Part shown: in pieces, positions 18,623 through 27,548 of the stretch
Layout of the letters: every line of letters starts with the position of its first letter
Numbering within the stretch: position 1 is the stretch's first letter
Assembly (NCBI GenBank): GCA_038233075.1
Contig: JBBSMQ010000011.1
Coordinates: 1 to 64,000, forward strand
DNA: 64,000 nucleotides
Reading direction: 5' to 3'
From: Iamia sp038233075
Lineage (GTDB): Bacteria > Actinomycetota > Acidimicrobiia > Acidimicrobiales > Iamiaceae
The notes under the pieces: model-generated
Told to the model about the DNA's origin: nothing
What the model saw: only the letters and a program-made list of their open reading frames with translations
Databases searched by the model: none
Translations under genes and position numbers: made by a program

Positions 18623-19482
18623 TCGCCGCGGTGCTGGGCCTGGCCTCGGGGTTCGGGCTCTGGGTCGCCCTCCAGGAGGTCCTGGCGGCGCCGGCCCTGC
18701 GCCGGCTCAACATGGCGGGCCTGGTCGTGCCCGTCGGTGGGGGGATCGTGGTCGTGCTGGCGGTGGCCCTCGTCGCTGCCGGCGATGCCTTCGCGGCGGC
18801 GATCCGCACCGCGCCGACCTCTCCCGTCGTGCCCGGCACCCTGCTCGTCGCCGTGGTCGGGTTCGGGTTCCTGGGCCTGGTCGACGACCTCGTCGAGAGC
18901 GGCGACGCCAAGGGCTTCCGCGGCCACCTCGCCGGCCTGGCCCGGGGCCAGCTCACGACCGGTGCGGTCAAGCTGTTCGGCGGGGCTCTGGTGGCCCTCG
19001 TCGTGGCCCCGGTGCGGGTCGAGGCCCCGCTGCCGTGGCTGCTCGTCGACGGTGCCCTGATCGCCCTCTCGGCCAACCTGGGCAACCTGCTGGACCGGGC
19101 TCCGGGGCGGGTGGGCAAGGTCGCCCTCACCCTCGGGGCGGTGCTCGTAATCACCCACCTCGGGCTTCCGTCGTCGGTCGGGCTGGCCGTCGTCCTCGGT
19201 GCGACCGCCGCCCTGCTGGGCCCCGACCTGCGGGCCCAGGTGATGTTGGGCGACACCGGGGCCAACGTGCTGGGCGCGGCCCTGGGGTGGGCCTTCGTCT
19301 CCCAGGCCGGCGGCCCGGCCCGGGTCCTCGCCCTGGTCGTGGTGGCGGCGCTCAACGTCGTGAGCGAACGGGTGTCCTTCAGCGCCGTCATCGCCGCGAC
19401 CCCGGGGCTGCGGACCCTCGACTCCCTCGGGCGGGGCGACAGGAAGCGGACCAGGGACCCGACCGGCGACGAGGACGGATGA
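18610..19482 (+). CDS. MraY/WecA-like polyprenyl-phosphate sugar-phosphate transferase
   Basis: 290 residues, about 8-9 hydrophobic segments. Family marks: GFLGLVDDLVESGDAKGFRG (the DD motif followed by GFRGHL) near residues 87-106, and VMLGDTGANVLGAALGW near 212, the loop that binds the nucleotide-sugar. The canonical NxxNxxDG motif appears altered (ANLGNLLDR). Such enzymes link a sugar phosphate to a polyprenyl carrier. GTG start within the last 13 nt of the fusion gene. Its neighbours (MurJ and the GT2 fusion) suggest a shared role in a cell-wall glycan. Confidence 0.78.
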   Translation: MAALIAAVLGLASGFGLWVALQEVLAAPALRRLNMAGLVVPVGGGIVVVLAVALVAAGDAFAAAIRTAPTSPVVPGTLLVAVVGFGFLGLVDDLVESGDAKGFRGHLAGLARGQLTTGAVKLFGGALVALVVAPVRVEAPLPWLLVDGALIALSANLGNLLDRAPGRVGKVALTLGAVLVITHLGLPSSVGLAVVLGATAALLGPDLRAQVMLGDTGANVLGAALGWAFVSQAGGPARVLALVVVAALNVVSERVSFSAVIAATPGLRTLDSLGRGDRKRTRDPTGDEDG

Positions 19483-19642
19483 TGATCCTCGGCGGCCGGA
19501 CGGCGGTCGCCGCCCACGCCCATCGCGCCGGACGAGGGTGGACGGGGGTAAGGTGCACTCCCGTGGTCATCGCGGATCCTCCTCCCTCCCACCCCGCCCC
19601 GGGCCCTGGCCCGGCCGAGCCCTCGACGAGAAGAGGACCACG

Positions 19643-21367
19643 GTGACCAAGCACGTGTTCGTCACCGGTGGTGTGGCCTCGTCTCTGGGCAAGGGCATCA
19701 GCGCCTCGTCGCTGGGACGGCTGCTGAAGGCCCGCGGCCTGCGGGTCACCATGCAGAAGCTCGACCCCTACATCAACGTCGATCCCGGGACCATGAACCC
19801 CTTCGAGCACGGAGAGGTGTTCGTCACCGACGACGGCGGGGAGACCGACCTCGACCTCGGCCACTACGAGCGCTTCATCGACGAGAACCTGTCTCGGGCC
19901 TCCAACGCCACTACCGGCTCGATCTACTCGACCGTGCTGGCCAAGGAGCGACGGGGCGACTACCTGGGCAAGACCGTGCAGGTCATCCCCCACATCACCG
20001 ATGAGATCAAGCGGCGCATCCGCAGCCTGGCCACCGACGACGTCGACGTGGTCATCACCGAGATCGGCGGCACCGTCGGCGACATCGAGATCCTCCCGTT
20101 CCTGGAGGCCATCCGCCAGTTTCGGCTCGACGTCGGGCGCGACAGCGTCTGTTACATCCACGTGACCCTCGTCCCCTTCATCGGCCCCTCGAGCGAGCAG
20201 AAGACCAAGCCCACCCAGCACTCCGTCACCGAGCTGCGCAGTCGGGGCATCCAACCCGACGTCATCGTGTGTCGCAGCGAGGCCCCGATCTCCGTCTTGC
20301 TCAAGGAGAAGATCTCCTCTCTCTGCGACGTCGCGCCCAGCGGTGTGGTCAACGCGGCCGACGCCGACAACCTTTACGAGGTGCCGTTGATCCTCCACGA
20401 CGAGGGCTTCGACGGGGAGGTCTGCGACGTGCTGCGGCTCGACGCGGGGGACCCCGACCTCCGACCCTGGCAGCGCCTGGTGAGCCGCATCGACGCGGCC
20501 GAGCGCACCGTCCGGATCGGCGTCATCGGCAAGTACGTCAGCCTCCCCGACGCCTACCTGTCGGTGGTCGAGGCCACCCGCCACGGCGGCTTCCACCACG
20601 ACGTCCGGGTCGAGATCGACCTGATCCAGGCCGAGGAGGTCGAGGGCCTGCTGGCCAGCAGCCGCCTGGCCGACCTCGACGGCATGGTCATCCCCGGCGG
20701 GTTTGGCGAGCGGGGCAGCGAGGGCAAGGTCGCGGCGGCGGGCTACGCTCGGGAGAACGACGTGCCCTGCCTCGGTCTCTGCCTCGGCCTCCAGATGATG
20801 GTGGTCGACTTCGCCCGGAACGTGCTCGGCCTGGCTGGCGCCAACAGCAGCGAGTTCGACCCCGCCACCCCGTTCCCCGTCATCGACCTCATGGATGAGC
20901 AGCAGAGCGTGACCGACAAGGGCGGGACCATGCGCCTCGGTGCCTACGTCGCGGAGCTGGAGCCCGGATCCCGGGTGGCCGAGATCTACGGCCGGACCGT
21001 GGTCTCCGAGCGGCACCGGCACCGCTACGAGTTCAACTCCCGGCTCCGGCACCACTTCAGCGGGTCCCGCCTGCGCCTCTCGGGCGCCTCACCCGATCAC
21101 CGCCTGGTGGAGTTCGTCGAGCTGGACGACCACCCGTACTGGGTCGCGACCCAGGCCCATCCCGAGCTGAAGAGCCGACCCGACCGCGCCGCCCCTCTCT
21201 TCCGCGAGCTGGTGGCCGCCGCCCTGCGCCGGGCCGAGTCCCGCAACCCGCACCTCTTCGACGCCCGTGAGGTCGATGGGCGCGACGACCCCGACGGGCG
21301 CCACGACCCCGACGGGCCTCGGCCGGTGCCCGTCGACGCCGTCGCCAGTCTCTCCCCCCGTCCCTGA
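19643..21367 (+). CDS. pyrG: CTP synthase
   Basis: 574 residues. Converts UTP to CTP using glutamine. Synthase domain: HVFVTGGVASSLGKGISASS (P-loop), KLDPYINVDPGTMNPFEHGE, ITEIGGTVGDIE. Glutaminase domain: PCLGLCLGLQMMV with the nucleophile cysteine near residue 379, and the His-Glu pair in TQAHPELKSRP. The GTG at 19643 has AGAGGA at 19632-19637; the frame is open upstream but not conserved. A TAAGGT -10-like box at 19549-19554 would give a leader of about 80 nt. Confidence 0.97.
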   Translation: MTKHVFVTGGVASSLGKGISASSLGRLLKARGLRVTMQKLDPYINVDPGTMNPFEHGEVFVTDDGGETDLDLGHYERFIDENLSRASNATTGSIYSTVLAKERRGDYLGKTVQVIPHITDEIKRRIRSLATDDVDVVITEIGGTVGDIEILPFLEAIRQFRLDVGRDSVCYIHVTLVPFIGPSSEQKTKPTQHSVTELRSRGIQPDVIVCRSEAPISVLLKEKISSLCDVAPSGVVNAADADNLYEVPLILHDEGFDGEVCDVLRLDAGDPDLRPWQRLVSRIDAAERTVRIGVIGKYVSLPDAYLSVVEATRHGGFHHDVRVEIDLIQAEEVEGLLASSRLADLDGMVIPGGFGERGSEGKVAAAGYARENDVPCLGLCLGLQMMVVDFARNVLGLAGANSSEFDPATPFPVIDLMDEQQSVTDKGGTMRLGAYVAELEPGSRVAEIYGRTVVSERHRHRYEFNSRLRHHFSGSRLRLSGASPDHRLVEFVELDDHPYWVATQAHPELKSRPDRAAPLFRELVAAALRRAESRNPHLFDAREVDGRDDPDGRHDPDGPRPVPVDAVASLSPRP

Positions 21368-21381
21368 GCCGGGGAGGAGAG

Positions 21382-21942
21382 GTGCCCGCGCCGATCGGCG
21401 ACTTCACCCATCTGGGCGACGAGGAGGTCGCCCAGCTGCAGAGGCTCCGCGTGGTCACCAGCACCTTCCAGGCCCCGAACGGGTCCCGGTTCACACGCGA
21501 CGTCGTGCGCAACCAACCGGTCGTGGCGATGGTGCCCCTGCGCGACGACGGTGAGACGGTCCTCCTCGTCCGCCAGTACCGCGGTCCGATCGACTCGCTG
21601 CTCCTGGAGCTCCCGGCCGGACTGTGCGACGTGGAGGGAGAGCGACGTGAGGCCACCGCGAGCCGGGAGCTGGTCGAGGAGGTGGGCGTCACCACCCGCG
21701 AGCTCACCGTCCTCGCCCGGTTCCACCCCGCCGCCGGCTTCTCCGACAGCCACGTCACCCTGTACCTCGCAACCGGGCTCGAGCAGGTCGACGCCGATCG
21801 GCAGGGGCCCGAGGAGGAGCACATGACCGTCGAGGAGATGTCGCTTCGCGACGTGCCGGCGCGCATCGCCGACGGGACCCTGACCGACGCCAAGACCCTG
21901 ATCGGCCTCCTCGCCGCCCGTGAACACCTCGGGGTGCGGTGA
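21382..21942 (+). CDS. NUDIX hydrolase (ADP-ribose pyrophosphatase-like)
   Basis: 186 residues. The NUDIX box reads GLCDVEGERREATASRELVE followed by EVGV; it has one residue more than G-x5-E but keeps R-E-x-x-E-E-x-G. Upstream LLVRQYRGPIDSLLLELPAG is typical of ADP-ribose pyrophosphatases, which hydrolyse ADP-ribose to AMP and ribose 5-phosphate. GTG start with a GGGGAGGAGAG ribosome site directly before. Stop overlaps xerD as GTGA. The pyrG-NUDIX-xerD order is the same as in mycobacteria. Confidence 0.9.
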   Translation: MPAPIGDFTHLGDEEVAQLQRLRVVTSTFQAPNGSRFTRDVVRNQPVVAMVPLRDDGETVLLVRQYRGPIDSLLLELPAGLCDVEGERREATASRELVEEVGVTTRELTVLARFHPAAGFSDSHVTLYLATGLEQVDADRQGPEEEHMTVEEMSLRDVPARIADGTLTDAKTLIGLLAAREHLGVR

Positions 21943-22895
21943 CCGGCACGGCCCCGACGACCGACCCCGACGGCGACCCGGTGGCCCTGCCGCTGGAGGT
22001 CGAGGAGCTGCTCAGCTGGTTGCGGGTGGAGAAGGGCCGGTCGCCGACCACCCTGACCGCCTACCGCGGCGACCTGCGCCGTTACTGGGGCTGGCTGGCG
22101 CCCCGGGGCCAAACGCTCGACGCGGTGGGGGAGGAGGACGTGACCGCCTACGTCGCCCACCTCCGCAGCGAGGGGCGAGCACCGTCGTCGGTCAAGCGGG
22201 CCCTGGTGGCGGTGCGGGCCCTGCACCGCTTCCTGGCCCGGGAGGGTTCGGCCCCTGCTGATCCCGCGTCCGAGGTGGCCCTGCCGCGGGTGTCGCGCGG
22301 GGTCCCCCGCGCCCTCACCGAGGACGAGGTCGAGACCCTGCTCGCGACCGTGGTCGGCGACGATGCCCTGGCTCGCCGGGACCGGGCCATCCTCGAGCTC
22401 CTGTACGGCACCGGTCTGCGCATCTCCGAGCTGGTCGGGCTGTCGGTCACCGACGTCGACCGCGAGGCCGCGCTGCTCCGTGCCTTCGGGAAGGGGGCCC
22501 GGGAGCGCATCGTCCCGGTGGGGCGCCTGGCCCTCGACGCGGTCGACGCCTGGCTGGCCCCTCCGGGCCGCGCCGCGCTGGCGCCGACGCAGTGGGCCCG
22601 ACGGGCCGACGCCGATGCGCTGCTGCTCAACCGCCGGGGCGGCCGGCTCAGCCGTCAGGGCGCCTGGGGAGTGGTCCGCAAGCACGGCGAGGCGGCCGGT
22701 CTGGGTGACCGCCTGACCCCTCATGTGCTGCGCCACTCCTGCGCCACGCACATGCTCGACCACGGGGCCGACGTGCGGGCCGTGCAGGAGCTGCTCGGTC
22801 ACGCCTCGATCAGCACCACCCAGATCTACACCCTGGTGTCGGCCGATCGGCTGTGGAGCGTGTACCGCACCGCCCACCCCCGGGCTCACGGGTGA
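21939..22895 (+). CDS. xerD: Tyrosine recombinase XerD
   Basis: 318 residues. N-terminal SAM-like core-binding domain (LLSWLRVEKGRSPTTLTAYR), then the catalytic domain with the first Arg in LYGTGLRISELVGL, Lys in FGKGARERIVPVG, HxxR in LTPHVLRHSCATHML, and LLGHASISTTQIYT with the Tyr nucleophile. Length and genomic setting fit chromosomal XerD, which resolves chromosome dimers with XerC at dif, and not a phage integrase. GTG start overlapping the NUDIX stop. Confidence 0.93.
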   Translation: MTGTAPTTDPDGDPVALPLEVEELLSWLRVEKGRSPTTLTAYRGDLRRYWGWLAPRGQTLDAVGEEDVTAYVAHLRSEGRAPSSVKRALVAVRALHRFLAREGSAPADPASEVALPRVSRGVPRALTEDEVETLLATVVGDDALARRDRAILELLYGTGLRISELVGLSVTDVDREAALLRAFGKGARERIVPVGRLALDAVDAWLAPPGRAALAPTQWARRADADALLLNRRGGRLSRQGAWGVVRKHGEAAGLGDRLTPHVLRHSCATHMLDHGADVRAVQELLGHASISTTQIYTLVSADRLWSVYRTAHPRAHG

Positions 22896-22949
22896 CACCG
22901 CCGGGGGCGGCCGACCCGAGGTCGTGACCGGGAGCGGTAGCCTTGGGTG

Positions 22950-23264
22950 ATGATGACCCCGGAGGACCTGTCTTCGCTACGCCGCTCCCTCGAGGAGGAG
23001 CGCGACCGGCTCCAGTCCCAGGTGCGCGAGATGGCGGCCGACGACTTCGACGAGAACTTCGCCGACTCCGCCCAGGTCGCGGCGGAGCAGGGTGAGCACC
23101 GCACCCTCACCGACTCCCTCGAAGAACAGCTGGAGCAGGTGCAGGCCGCCCTGCTGCGCATGGATGACGGCACCTACGGGCGCTGCGAGGTCGACGACGC
23201 GCCCATCGGATCGGCGCGCCTCGAGGCCTTCCCCACCGCTCGTCGCTGCATGGACCACACCTGA
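22950..23264 (+). CDS. DksA/TraR-family protein with a degenerate zinc finger
   Basis: 104 residues. An N-terminal coiled coil (LRRSLEEERDRLQSQVREMA, then TLTDSLEEQLEQVQAALLRM) and a C-terminal TraR-type tail DGTYGRCEVDDAPIGSARLE ending in RRCMDHT. The normal C4 finger has CxxC twice; here each pair has one Cys only, with a late His, so zinc binding is doubtful. DksA-type proteins act on RNA polymerase. ATG at 22950 is chosen because TAGCCT (22938-22943) lies 6 nt before it, as in leaderless genes; GTG 22947 and ATG 22953 are also possible. Confidence 0.82.
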   Translation: MMTPEDLSSLRRSLEEERDRLQSQVREMAADDFDENFADSAQVAAEQGEHRTLTDSLEEQLEQVQAALLRMDDGTYGRCEVDDAPIGSARLEAFPTARRCMDHT

Positions 23265-23406
23265 GCGAGCGGCGCTCATGGGTGCGAGGTGGTCACCCCG
23301 TCGACACCACTCTTCCCACGGCCGGGGGCAGCACCGGTGACCGGGTGATCGAGGCCGTATCGATCGCCCGTCGGCACGGCGCGTCGGTGACCCTGATGGC
23401 GGCCAC

Positions 23407-23928
23407 GTGTCCGTGAGCGTCGGCCACCTGATCCGACGCTTCCTCGGCTCACTGTCGCCGCGTCGACCGGGAGCGGGCGATCAGGCCTGGGCCGAGAGCC
23501 GGCTGGTGCCCGGCGAGGTCGAGCTGTGGCGACGTCTCGGTGCCGCCGACCAGCGTCACCTGGTGAGGGTGGCTCGCGACGTCCAGGCCGATCTGGGCGA
23601 CGACGCCACCGAGCCGGTCCTGGCCGCGGCCCTGCTCCACGACGTCGGGAAGCTGGCCGCGCACCTGAGCACCTACGGCCGGGTGGTGGCCACCCTGTCC
23701 ATCAAGGTGGCGGGCGCCGACACGGCGGTGGCGTGGACAGAGACCCGGGGCTTCACCCGCCGGGTCGGCCTCTACGCCCAGCACGAGGACCTGGGGGCCG
23801 ACATGCTGGCCCTGGCCGGCAGCGATCGCCTCACCGTCGCCCTCGTGCGCGAGCACTCATGGGCGCCCGCGGGCCGCACCACCCCCGCCGCTCCGGCCGA
23901 CGCCCTCCGGCGAGCGGACGACGCGTAG
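23407..23928 (+). CDS. HD-domain protein
   Basis: 173 residues. LAAALLHDVGKLAAHL near residue 80 is the HD metal-binding motif of phosphohydrolases. A second histidine (YAQHEDLGADML) and REHSW follow, as in the HD superfamily. No second domain. Substrate unknown; candidates for stand-alone HD proteins are nucleotides and phosphomonoesters. GTG start at 23407 or 23413. Its TAG stop is immediately followed by the 47-bp repeat at 23929. Confidence 0.78.
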   Translation: MSVSVGHLIRRFLGSLSPRRPGAGDQAWAESRLVPGEVELWRRLGAADQRHLVRVARDVQADLGDDATEPVLAAALLHDVGKLAAHLSTYGRVVATLSIKVAGADTAVAWTETRGFTRRVGLYAQHEDLGADMLALAGSDRLTVALVREHSWAPAGRTTPAAPADALRRADDA

Positions 23929-23975
23929 GTTTCGTCGTCACTCGCTCGCCGGCGCTCGCTCCGTTCCAACGAGCT
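23929..23975 (+). repeat. 47-bp dispersed repeat, copy 1, directly after the HD gene stop codon
   Basis: Begins with GTTTCGTCGTCACTCGCTCG right after the TAG stop. It matches the reverse complement of 31490-31536 at 45 of 47 positions. Relative to the upstream gene, both copies have the same orientation and the same place, just behind a TAG stop. Confidence 0.85.
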
Positions 23976-24037
23976 GGCGGTGCGGCCGGCGGCCGCGCTC
24001 ATGCTCGCCGACCAGCAAGGTGGATCGGCTCGCTTCC

Positions 24038-24058
24038 TCTGGGGGCTGCGCCCCCAGA
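24038..24058. terminator. Bidirectional hairpin between the HD gene and trpS
   Basis: TCTGGGGGC / GCCCCCAGA, a perfect 9-bp stem with a 3-nt loop, in the 217-bp gap between two convergent genes. The rest of this gap (apart from the repeat at its left end) shows no gene. Confidence 0.75.
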
Positions 24059-24145
24059 CCCCCAGCGGCTGCGCCGGGCTGGACCGTGCGGAGAGGCTTG
24101 CCCTTGTGAGGACCTGACGTTCGCTGCCGTGCGCCCTGAACGCCT

Positions 24146-25132
24146 TCATCGGGCGCGTCCCAGCAGGCCGATGTTGGACTGAGCGCGGGCGAGGGTGGCT
24201 GAGGCCAGGGTCCGAGCCTTCTCTGCCCCCCGGGCCAGGAGGCGGGTCGTCTCGGCCGGGTCGGCCGCCAGCTCGGCGTACCGGGCCTGGACCGGGGCCA
24301 GGCGCTCGACCACCGCGGCGGCGGTGTCGGCCTTCAGGGGCCCGTACTGTGAGTAGCCCTCAGCCGCCTGCTCGGGGGTCCGATCCGTGGCCGCACCCAG
24401 GATCGACAGCAGGTTCGACACCCCGGGCTTGGCGACGACGTCGAAGCGCACCTCGCTCTCGGCGTCGGTCACCGCTCGCCGGATCTTCTTCTCGACGACC
24501 CCGGGCTCGTCCAGCACGAGGATCGTGCCCGACGAGGCGTCCTCGGACTTCGACATCTTGGCGGTCGGGTCCTGGAGGTCCATGATCCGCGCCCCGGCGG
24601 GGGGGAAGGTGGCCCGCGGGACGGTGAAGGTCGCCCCGTGACGAGCGTTGAACCGCTCGGCCAGGTCGCGGGTCAGCTCGACGTGCTGGCGCTGGTCGTC
24701 GCCCACCGGCACCTCGTCGGTGTCGTAGAGGAGGATGTCCGCCGCCATCAGCGCCGGGTAGGTGAACAGGCCGCCGGTCACGCTGCCGTCCTTGCCGGAC
24801 CTGTCCTTGAACTGGGTCATGCGGCTGAGCTCCCCGAAGCCGGCGGTGCACTCCATCAGCCACGCCAGCTCGGCGTGCTCGGACACCTGGCTCTGGATGA
24901 AGAGGGTGCAGACGTCAGGGTCGAGGCCCGCCGCCAGGAGGATCTGGGCCAGCTGGAGGGTCGTGGTCCGCAGCTCCTCGGCGTCCTGGGGGACGGTGAG
25001 GGCATGGAGGTCGACCACGCAGTAGAGGCTGTCGGCCCGGTGCTGGTCGTCGACCCAGCGCACCAGGGCCCCCAGGAGGTTCCCGAGGTGGACGTTGCCG
25101 GTCGGCTTGATGCCGGAGAACACGCGGGCCAT
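24146..25132 (-). CDS. trpS: Tryptophanyl-tRNA synthetase
   Basis: 328 residues. Class I synthetase: ARVFSGIKPTGNVHLGNLLG with the HIGH-like motif (residues 2-20), and AKMSKS as KMSKS. Substrate-recognition segments MTQFKDRSGK and YPALMAADILLYD also match. The ATG at 25132 gives the usual N-terminus; the longer frame to 25225 is not conserved. Diverges from scpA across 121 bp. Confidence 0.96.
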   Translation of the reverse strand: MARVFSGIKPTGNVHLGNLLGALVRWVDDQHRADSLYCVVDLHALTVPQDAEELRTTTLQLAQILLAAGLDPDVCTLFIQSQVSEHAELAWLMECTAGFGELSRMTQFKDRSGKDGSVTGGLFTYPALMAADILLYDTDEVPVGDDQRQHVELTRDLAERFNARHGATFTVPRATFPPAGARIMDLQDPTAKMSKSEDASSGTILVLDEPGVVEKKIRRAVTDAESEVRFDVVAKPGVSNLLSILGAATDRTPEQAAEGYSQYGPLKADTAAAVVERLAPVQARYAELAADPAETTRLLARGAEKARTLASATLARAQSNIGLLGRAR

Positions 25133-25253
25133 GGAGGGCGATGGTAGGAGCGTTCCCGAGGGGGACCGCGACGGGTTGACCGTCGAGGCCCCCGACCGGG
25201 TCGTCAGGAGCCGGTGGCGACGCAAACCACACGCGTGTCATATGATCGTGGCC

Positions 25254-26051
25254 GTGGCCTACCAGGTGCAGACCGCCGTCTACGACGGCCCCTTCGATCT
25301 GCTGCTGCACCTCATCATGCGTGAACAGGTCGAGCTCTACGACGTGTCGCTGGCAGCCGTGGTGGAGGCGTACCTGGCCGAGGTCGAGCGCATGGAGCAC
25401 CTCGATCTCGACATCGCCACCGAGTTCCTCCTCATCGCCGCCACCCTCGTCGAGCTCAAGGCCCGTCGCCTGCTCCCCGACGACGCCGAGGTCGACCTCG
25501 ACGACGAGCTGGCGCTGTGGGAGGAGCGGGACCTGCTGCTCGCTCGGCTGCTCGAGTGCAAGACCTTCAAGGACGCGTCCCGGGTGCTGGCCGGGCTGGC
25601 CGACGTCGCGGCCCGGTCCTGGCCCCGCCGGGCGGGACCCGAGGACCACCTGCTCGACCTGACCCCCGATGTCATGGACGGGGTCACCCTCGACGACCTG
25701 CGCGCCGCGTTCCTGCGGGCCAGCGCCCCCCGTCCCGAACCCCGCGTCGACCTCGACCACGTCGCACCCATCGGGGTGTCGGTGGCCGATGCCGTGGCCG
25801 AGCTGGTCGACGAGCTGCCCCGGGTGGGACGCATCGGCTTCCGCGCCCTCACCGCCGCCCTCGTCGACCGCATCGAGGTGGTCGTCCGCTTCCTCGCCGT
25901 GCTCGAGCTGTGCAAGCAGGGCATCGTCGACCTCGAGCAGGCCAGCCACTTCGGCGACATCCGCATCACCTGGACGGGTCCCGACGATGCCGATCCCGGC
26001 GAGGGTGTCCTGGCCGGCGCCCTCGGCGGCATCGACCGCTACGAGGGCTGA
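25254..26051 (+). CDS. scpA: Segregation and condensation protein A
   Basis: 265 residues. Kleisin subunit that bridges Smc heads. The N-terminal hallmark YDGPFDLLLHLIMREQVELY and DIATEFLLIAATLVELKARR, and the C-terminal winged helix (VVRFLAVLELCKQGIVDLEQ), are all present. TATGAT at 25241-25246 lies 7 nt before the GTG at 25254, supporting a leaderless start there; ATG 25242 and GTG 25248 are in frame but ATG 25242 overlaps the -10 box itself. The TGA stop shares one base with the scpB ATG. Confidence 0.93.
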   Translation: MAYQVQTAVYDGPFDLLLHLIMREQVELYDVSLAAVVEAYLAEVERMEHLDLDIATEFLLIAATLVELKARRLLPDDAEVDLDDELALWEERDLLLARLLECKTFKDASRVLAGLADVAARSWPRRAGPEDHLLDLTPDVMDGVTLDDLRAAFLRASAPRPEPRVDLDHVAPIGVSVADAVAELVDELPRVGRIGFRALTAALVDRIEVVVRFLAVLELCKQGIVDLEQASHFGDIRITWTGPDDADPGEGVLAGALGGIDRYEG

Positions 26052-26821
26052 TGGCCTCCGGCGACGATGGCGGGACGGCCGACGGCCCTGCGCCGCCGGG
26101 CTCATCCCCGTCGGGGCCCGGCGCCGACGGACCGATCCGCGACGCCGACACCGATCTGTCGGTGGAGACCCGGCGGGCGCTGGAGGCGATCCTCATGGTC
26201 GCCGCCGACCCGGTCGAGCCCCAGATGCTGGCCCAGCTGCTCGAGATCTCCCTCGAGCGCGTGGAGCAGGCCTGCGCCGTCCTGGCCGAGGCCTACGAGG
26301 CCGGTGGTCGAGGGTTCGTCCTGGCCCGGGTGGCGGGCGGCTACCGCTACCAGAGCCACCCCGACGCCGCCCCCTACGTCGAGCGCTATGTGCTCGAGGG
26401 CCAGTCGGCCCGCCTCTCGGGTGCGGCCCTCGAGACCCTGGCCATCGTGGCCTACAAGCAGCCCCTGTCCCGCGCGCAGATCGCCTCGATCCGCGGCGTC
26501 AACGTCGACGGCGTGGTCCGAACCCTCGTGCACCGGGGCCTGGTGGGCGAGGTCGCCCGCGACCAGGGGCCGGGCCAGGCCGTCCTGTACGGCACCACCC
26601 CCCTGTTCCTGGAGCGCCTCGGCATCGACTCCATCGATGACCTGCCTCCGATCGCCGCCTTCGTCCCCGACGCCGAGGTCGTCGAGGCCCTGGAGACGAC
26701 CCTTCGCCTCGGCGCAGCCGCTGCTCGCGACGCCCGCTCCGACGATGACGGGGCGGCTCCGGATGCGGAGTGGGGCGTCTCGCAGAGCGAGGCGGGCGGG
26801 CGCGGTGACGGGTCCGGCTGA
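26051..26821 (+). CDS. scpB: Segregation and condensation protein B
   Basis: 256 residues. Two winged-helix domains: TRRALEAILMVAADPVEPQM and LSGAALETLAIVAYKQPLSR with IRGVNVDGVVRTLVHRGLV. Works with Smc and ScpA in chromosome condensation. The first 35 residues and the last 35 are low-complexity extensions rich in D, G and S. Overlaps scpA by one base (TGATG) and the next gene by 17 nt. Confidence 0.93.
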   Translation: MASGDDGGTADGPAPPGSSPSGPGADGPIRDADTDLSVETRRALEAILMVAADPVEPQMLAQLLEISLERVEQACAVLAEAYEAGGRGFVLARVAGGYRYQSHPDAAPYVERYVLEGQSARLSGAALETLAIVAYKQPLSRAQIASIRGVNVDGVVRTLVHRGLVGEVARDQGPGQAVLYGTTPLFLERLGIDSIDDLPPIAAFVPDAEVVEALETTLRLGAAAARDARSDDDGAAPDAEWGVSQSEAGGRGDGSG

Positions 26822-27548
26822 GGGCGAGGTCCGCCTGCAGAAGATCCTGGCTCGGGCCGGACTGGGCCGTCGCCGGGCCTGCGAGGAGCTGATCGCCGAT
26901 GGTCGGGTGACCGTCGGCGGCGTCGAGGCCAGCCTGGGCGACCGGGTCGACCCGGAGGTGGCCACGATCGTCGTCGACGACGTTCCCATAGGTGTCCGAC
27001 CCGGCACCGTGCACTACCTCCTCAACAAGCCGGCAGGGGTGGTGACCACCGCGGATGATCCCCAGGGTCGGCCGGTGGTCGTCGATCTGGTCCCCCCTGA
27101 GCCCCGCGTGTTCCCCGTTGGTCGCCTCGACCTCGACACCGAGGGTCTCCTGCTGCTCACCAACGACGGCGATCTGACCCACCGGATCACCCATCCCTCC
27201 TTCGGCATCGAGAAGGAGTACCTGGCCGAGGTCGAGGGCGAACCCGGGAGGGGAGCCCTGCGGCGCCTCCGGGAGGGGGTGGACCTCGATGACGGCCTGA
27301 CCGCCCCCGCCACCGTGGGCCGGGTGGGTCCCTCGCTGTTGCGCCTGGTGATCCACGAGGGCCGCAACCGCCAGGTGCGCCGCATGTGCGAGGCCGTGGG
27401 CCACCCCGTGCGCCGCCTGGTCCGCACCCGGCTGGCCGAGCTCACCGACCCCGGCCTGGCGCCCGGGGACTGGCGCCCCCTCACCCTCCCCGAGGTCCGC
27501 GCCCTGGAGCAGGCCGTCGCCGCCGGCCAGCACTCGACCGGCGACTGA
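26805..27548 (+). CDS. rluB: Ribosomal large subunit pseudouridine synthase B (RsuA family)
   Basis: 247 residues. S4 domain (VRLQKILARAGLGRRRACEE to GRVTVGGVEA), then the RsuA/RluB catalytic domain with VGRLDLDTEGLLLLTNDGDL, whose first Asp in GRLDLDTEG is the catalytic residue, and LRLVIHEGRNRQVRRMCEAV. Likely converts a uridine in helix 90 of 23S rRNA. GTG start inside the scpB end, so coupled. The scpA-scpB-rluB order is conserved in actinobacteria. Confidence 0.93.
   Translation: MTGPAEGEVRLQKILARAGLGRRRACEELIADGRVTVGGVEASLGDRVDPEVATIVVDDVPIGVRPGTVHYLLNKPAGVVTTADDPQGRPVVVDLVPPEPRVFPVGRLDLDTEGLLLLTNDGDLTHRITHPSFGIEKEYLAEVEGEPGRGALRRLREGVDLDDGLTAPATVGRVGPSLLRLVIHEGRNRQVRRMCEAVGHPVRRLVRTRLAELTDPGLAPGDWRPLTLPEVRALEQAVAAGQHSTGD

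Noticed and set aside
21939..22895. xerD as sign of a mobile element
   Set aside because: Its length and the conserved pyrG-NUDIX-xerD order fit the housekeeping recombinase; no att sites or phage genes nearby.
23265..23406. Possible gene fragment before the HD gene (frame ending ARRHGASVTLMAATCP)
   Set aside because: Only about 40 codons, no family match; reported here as a possible remnant but not supportable.
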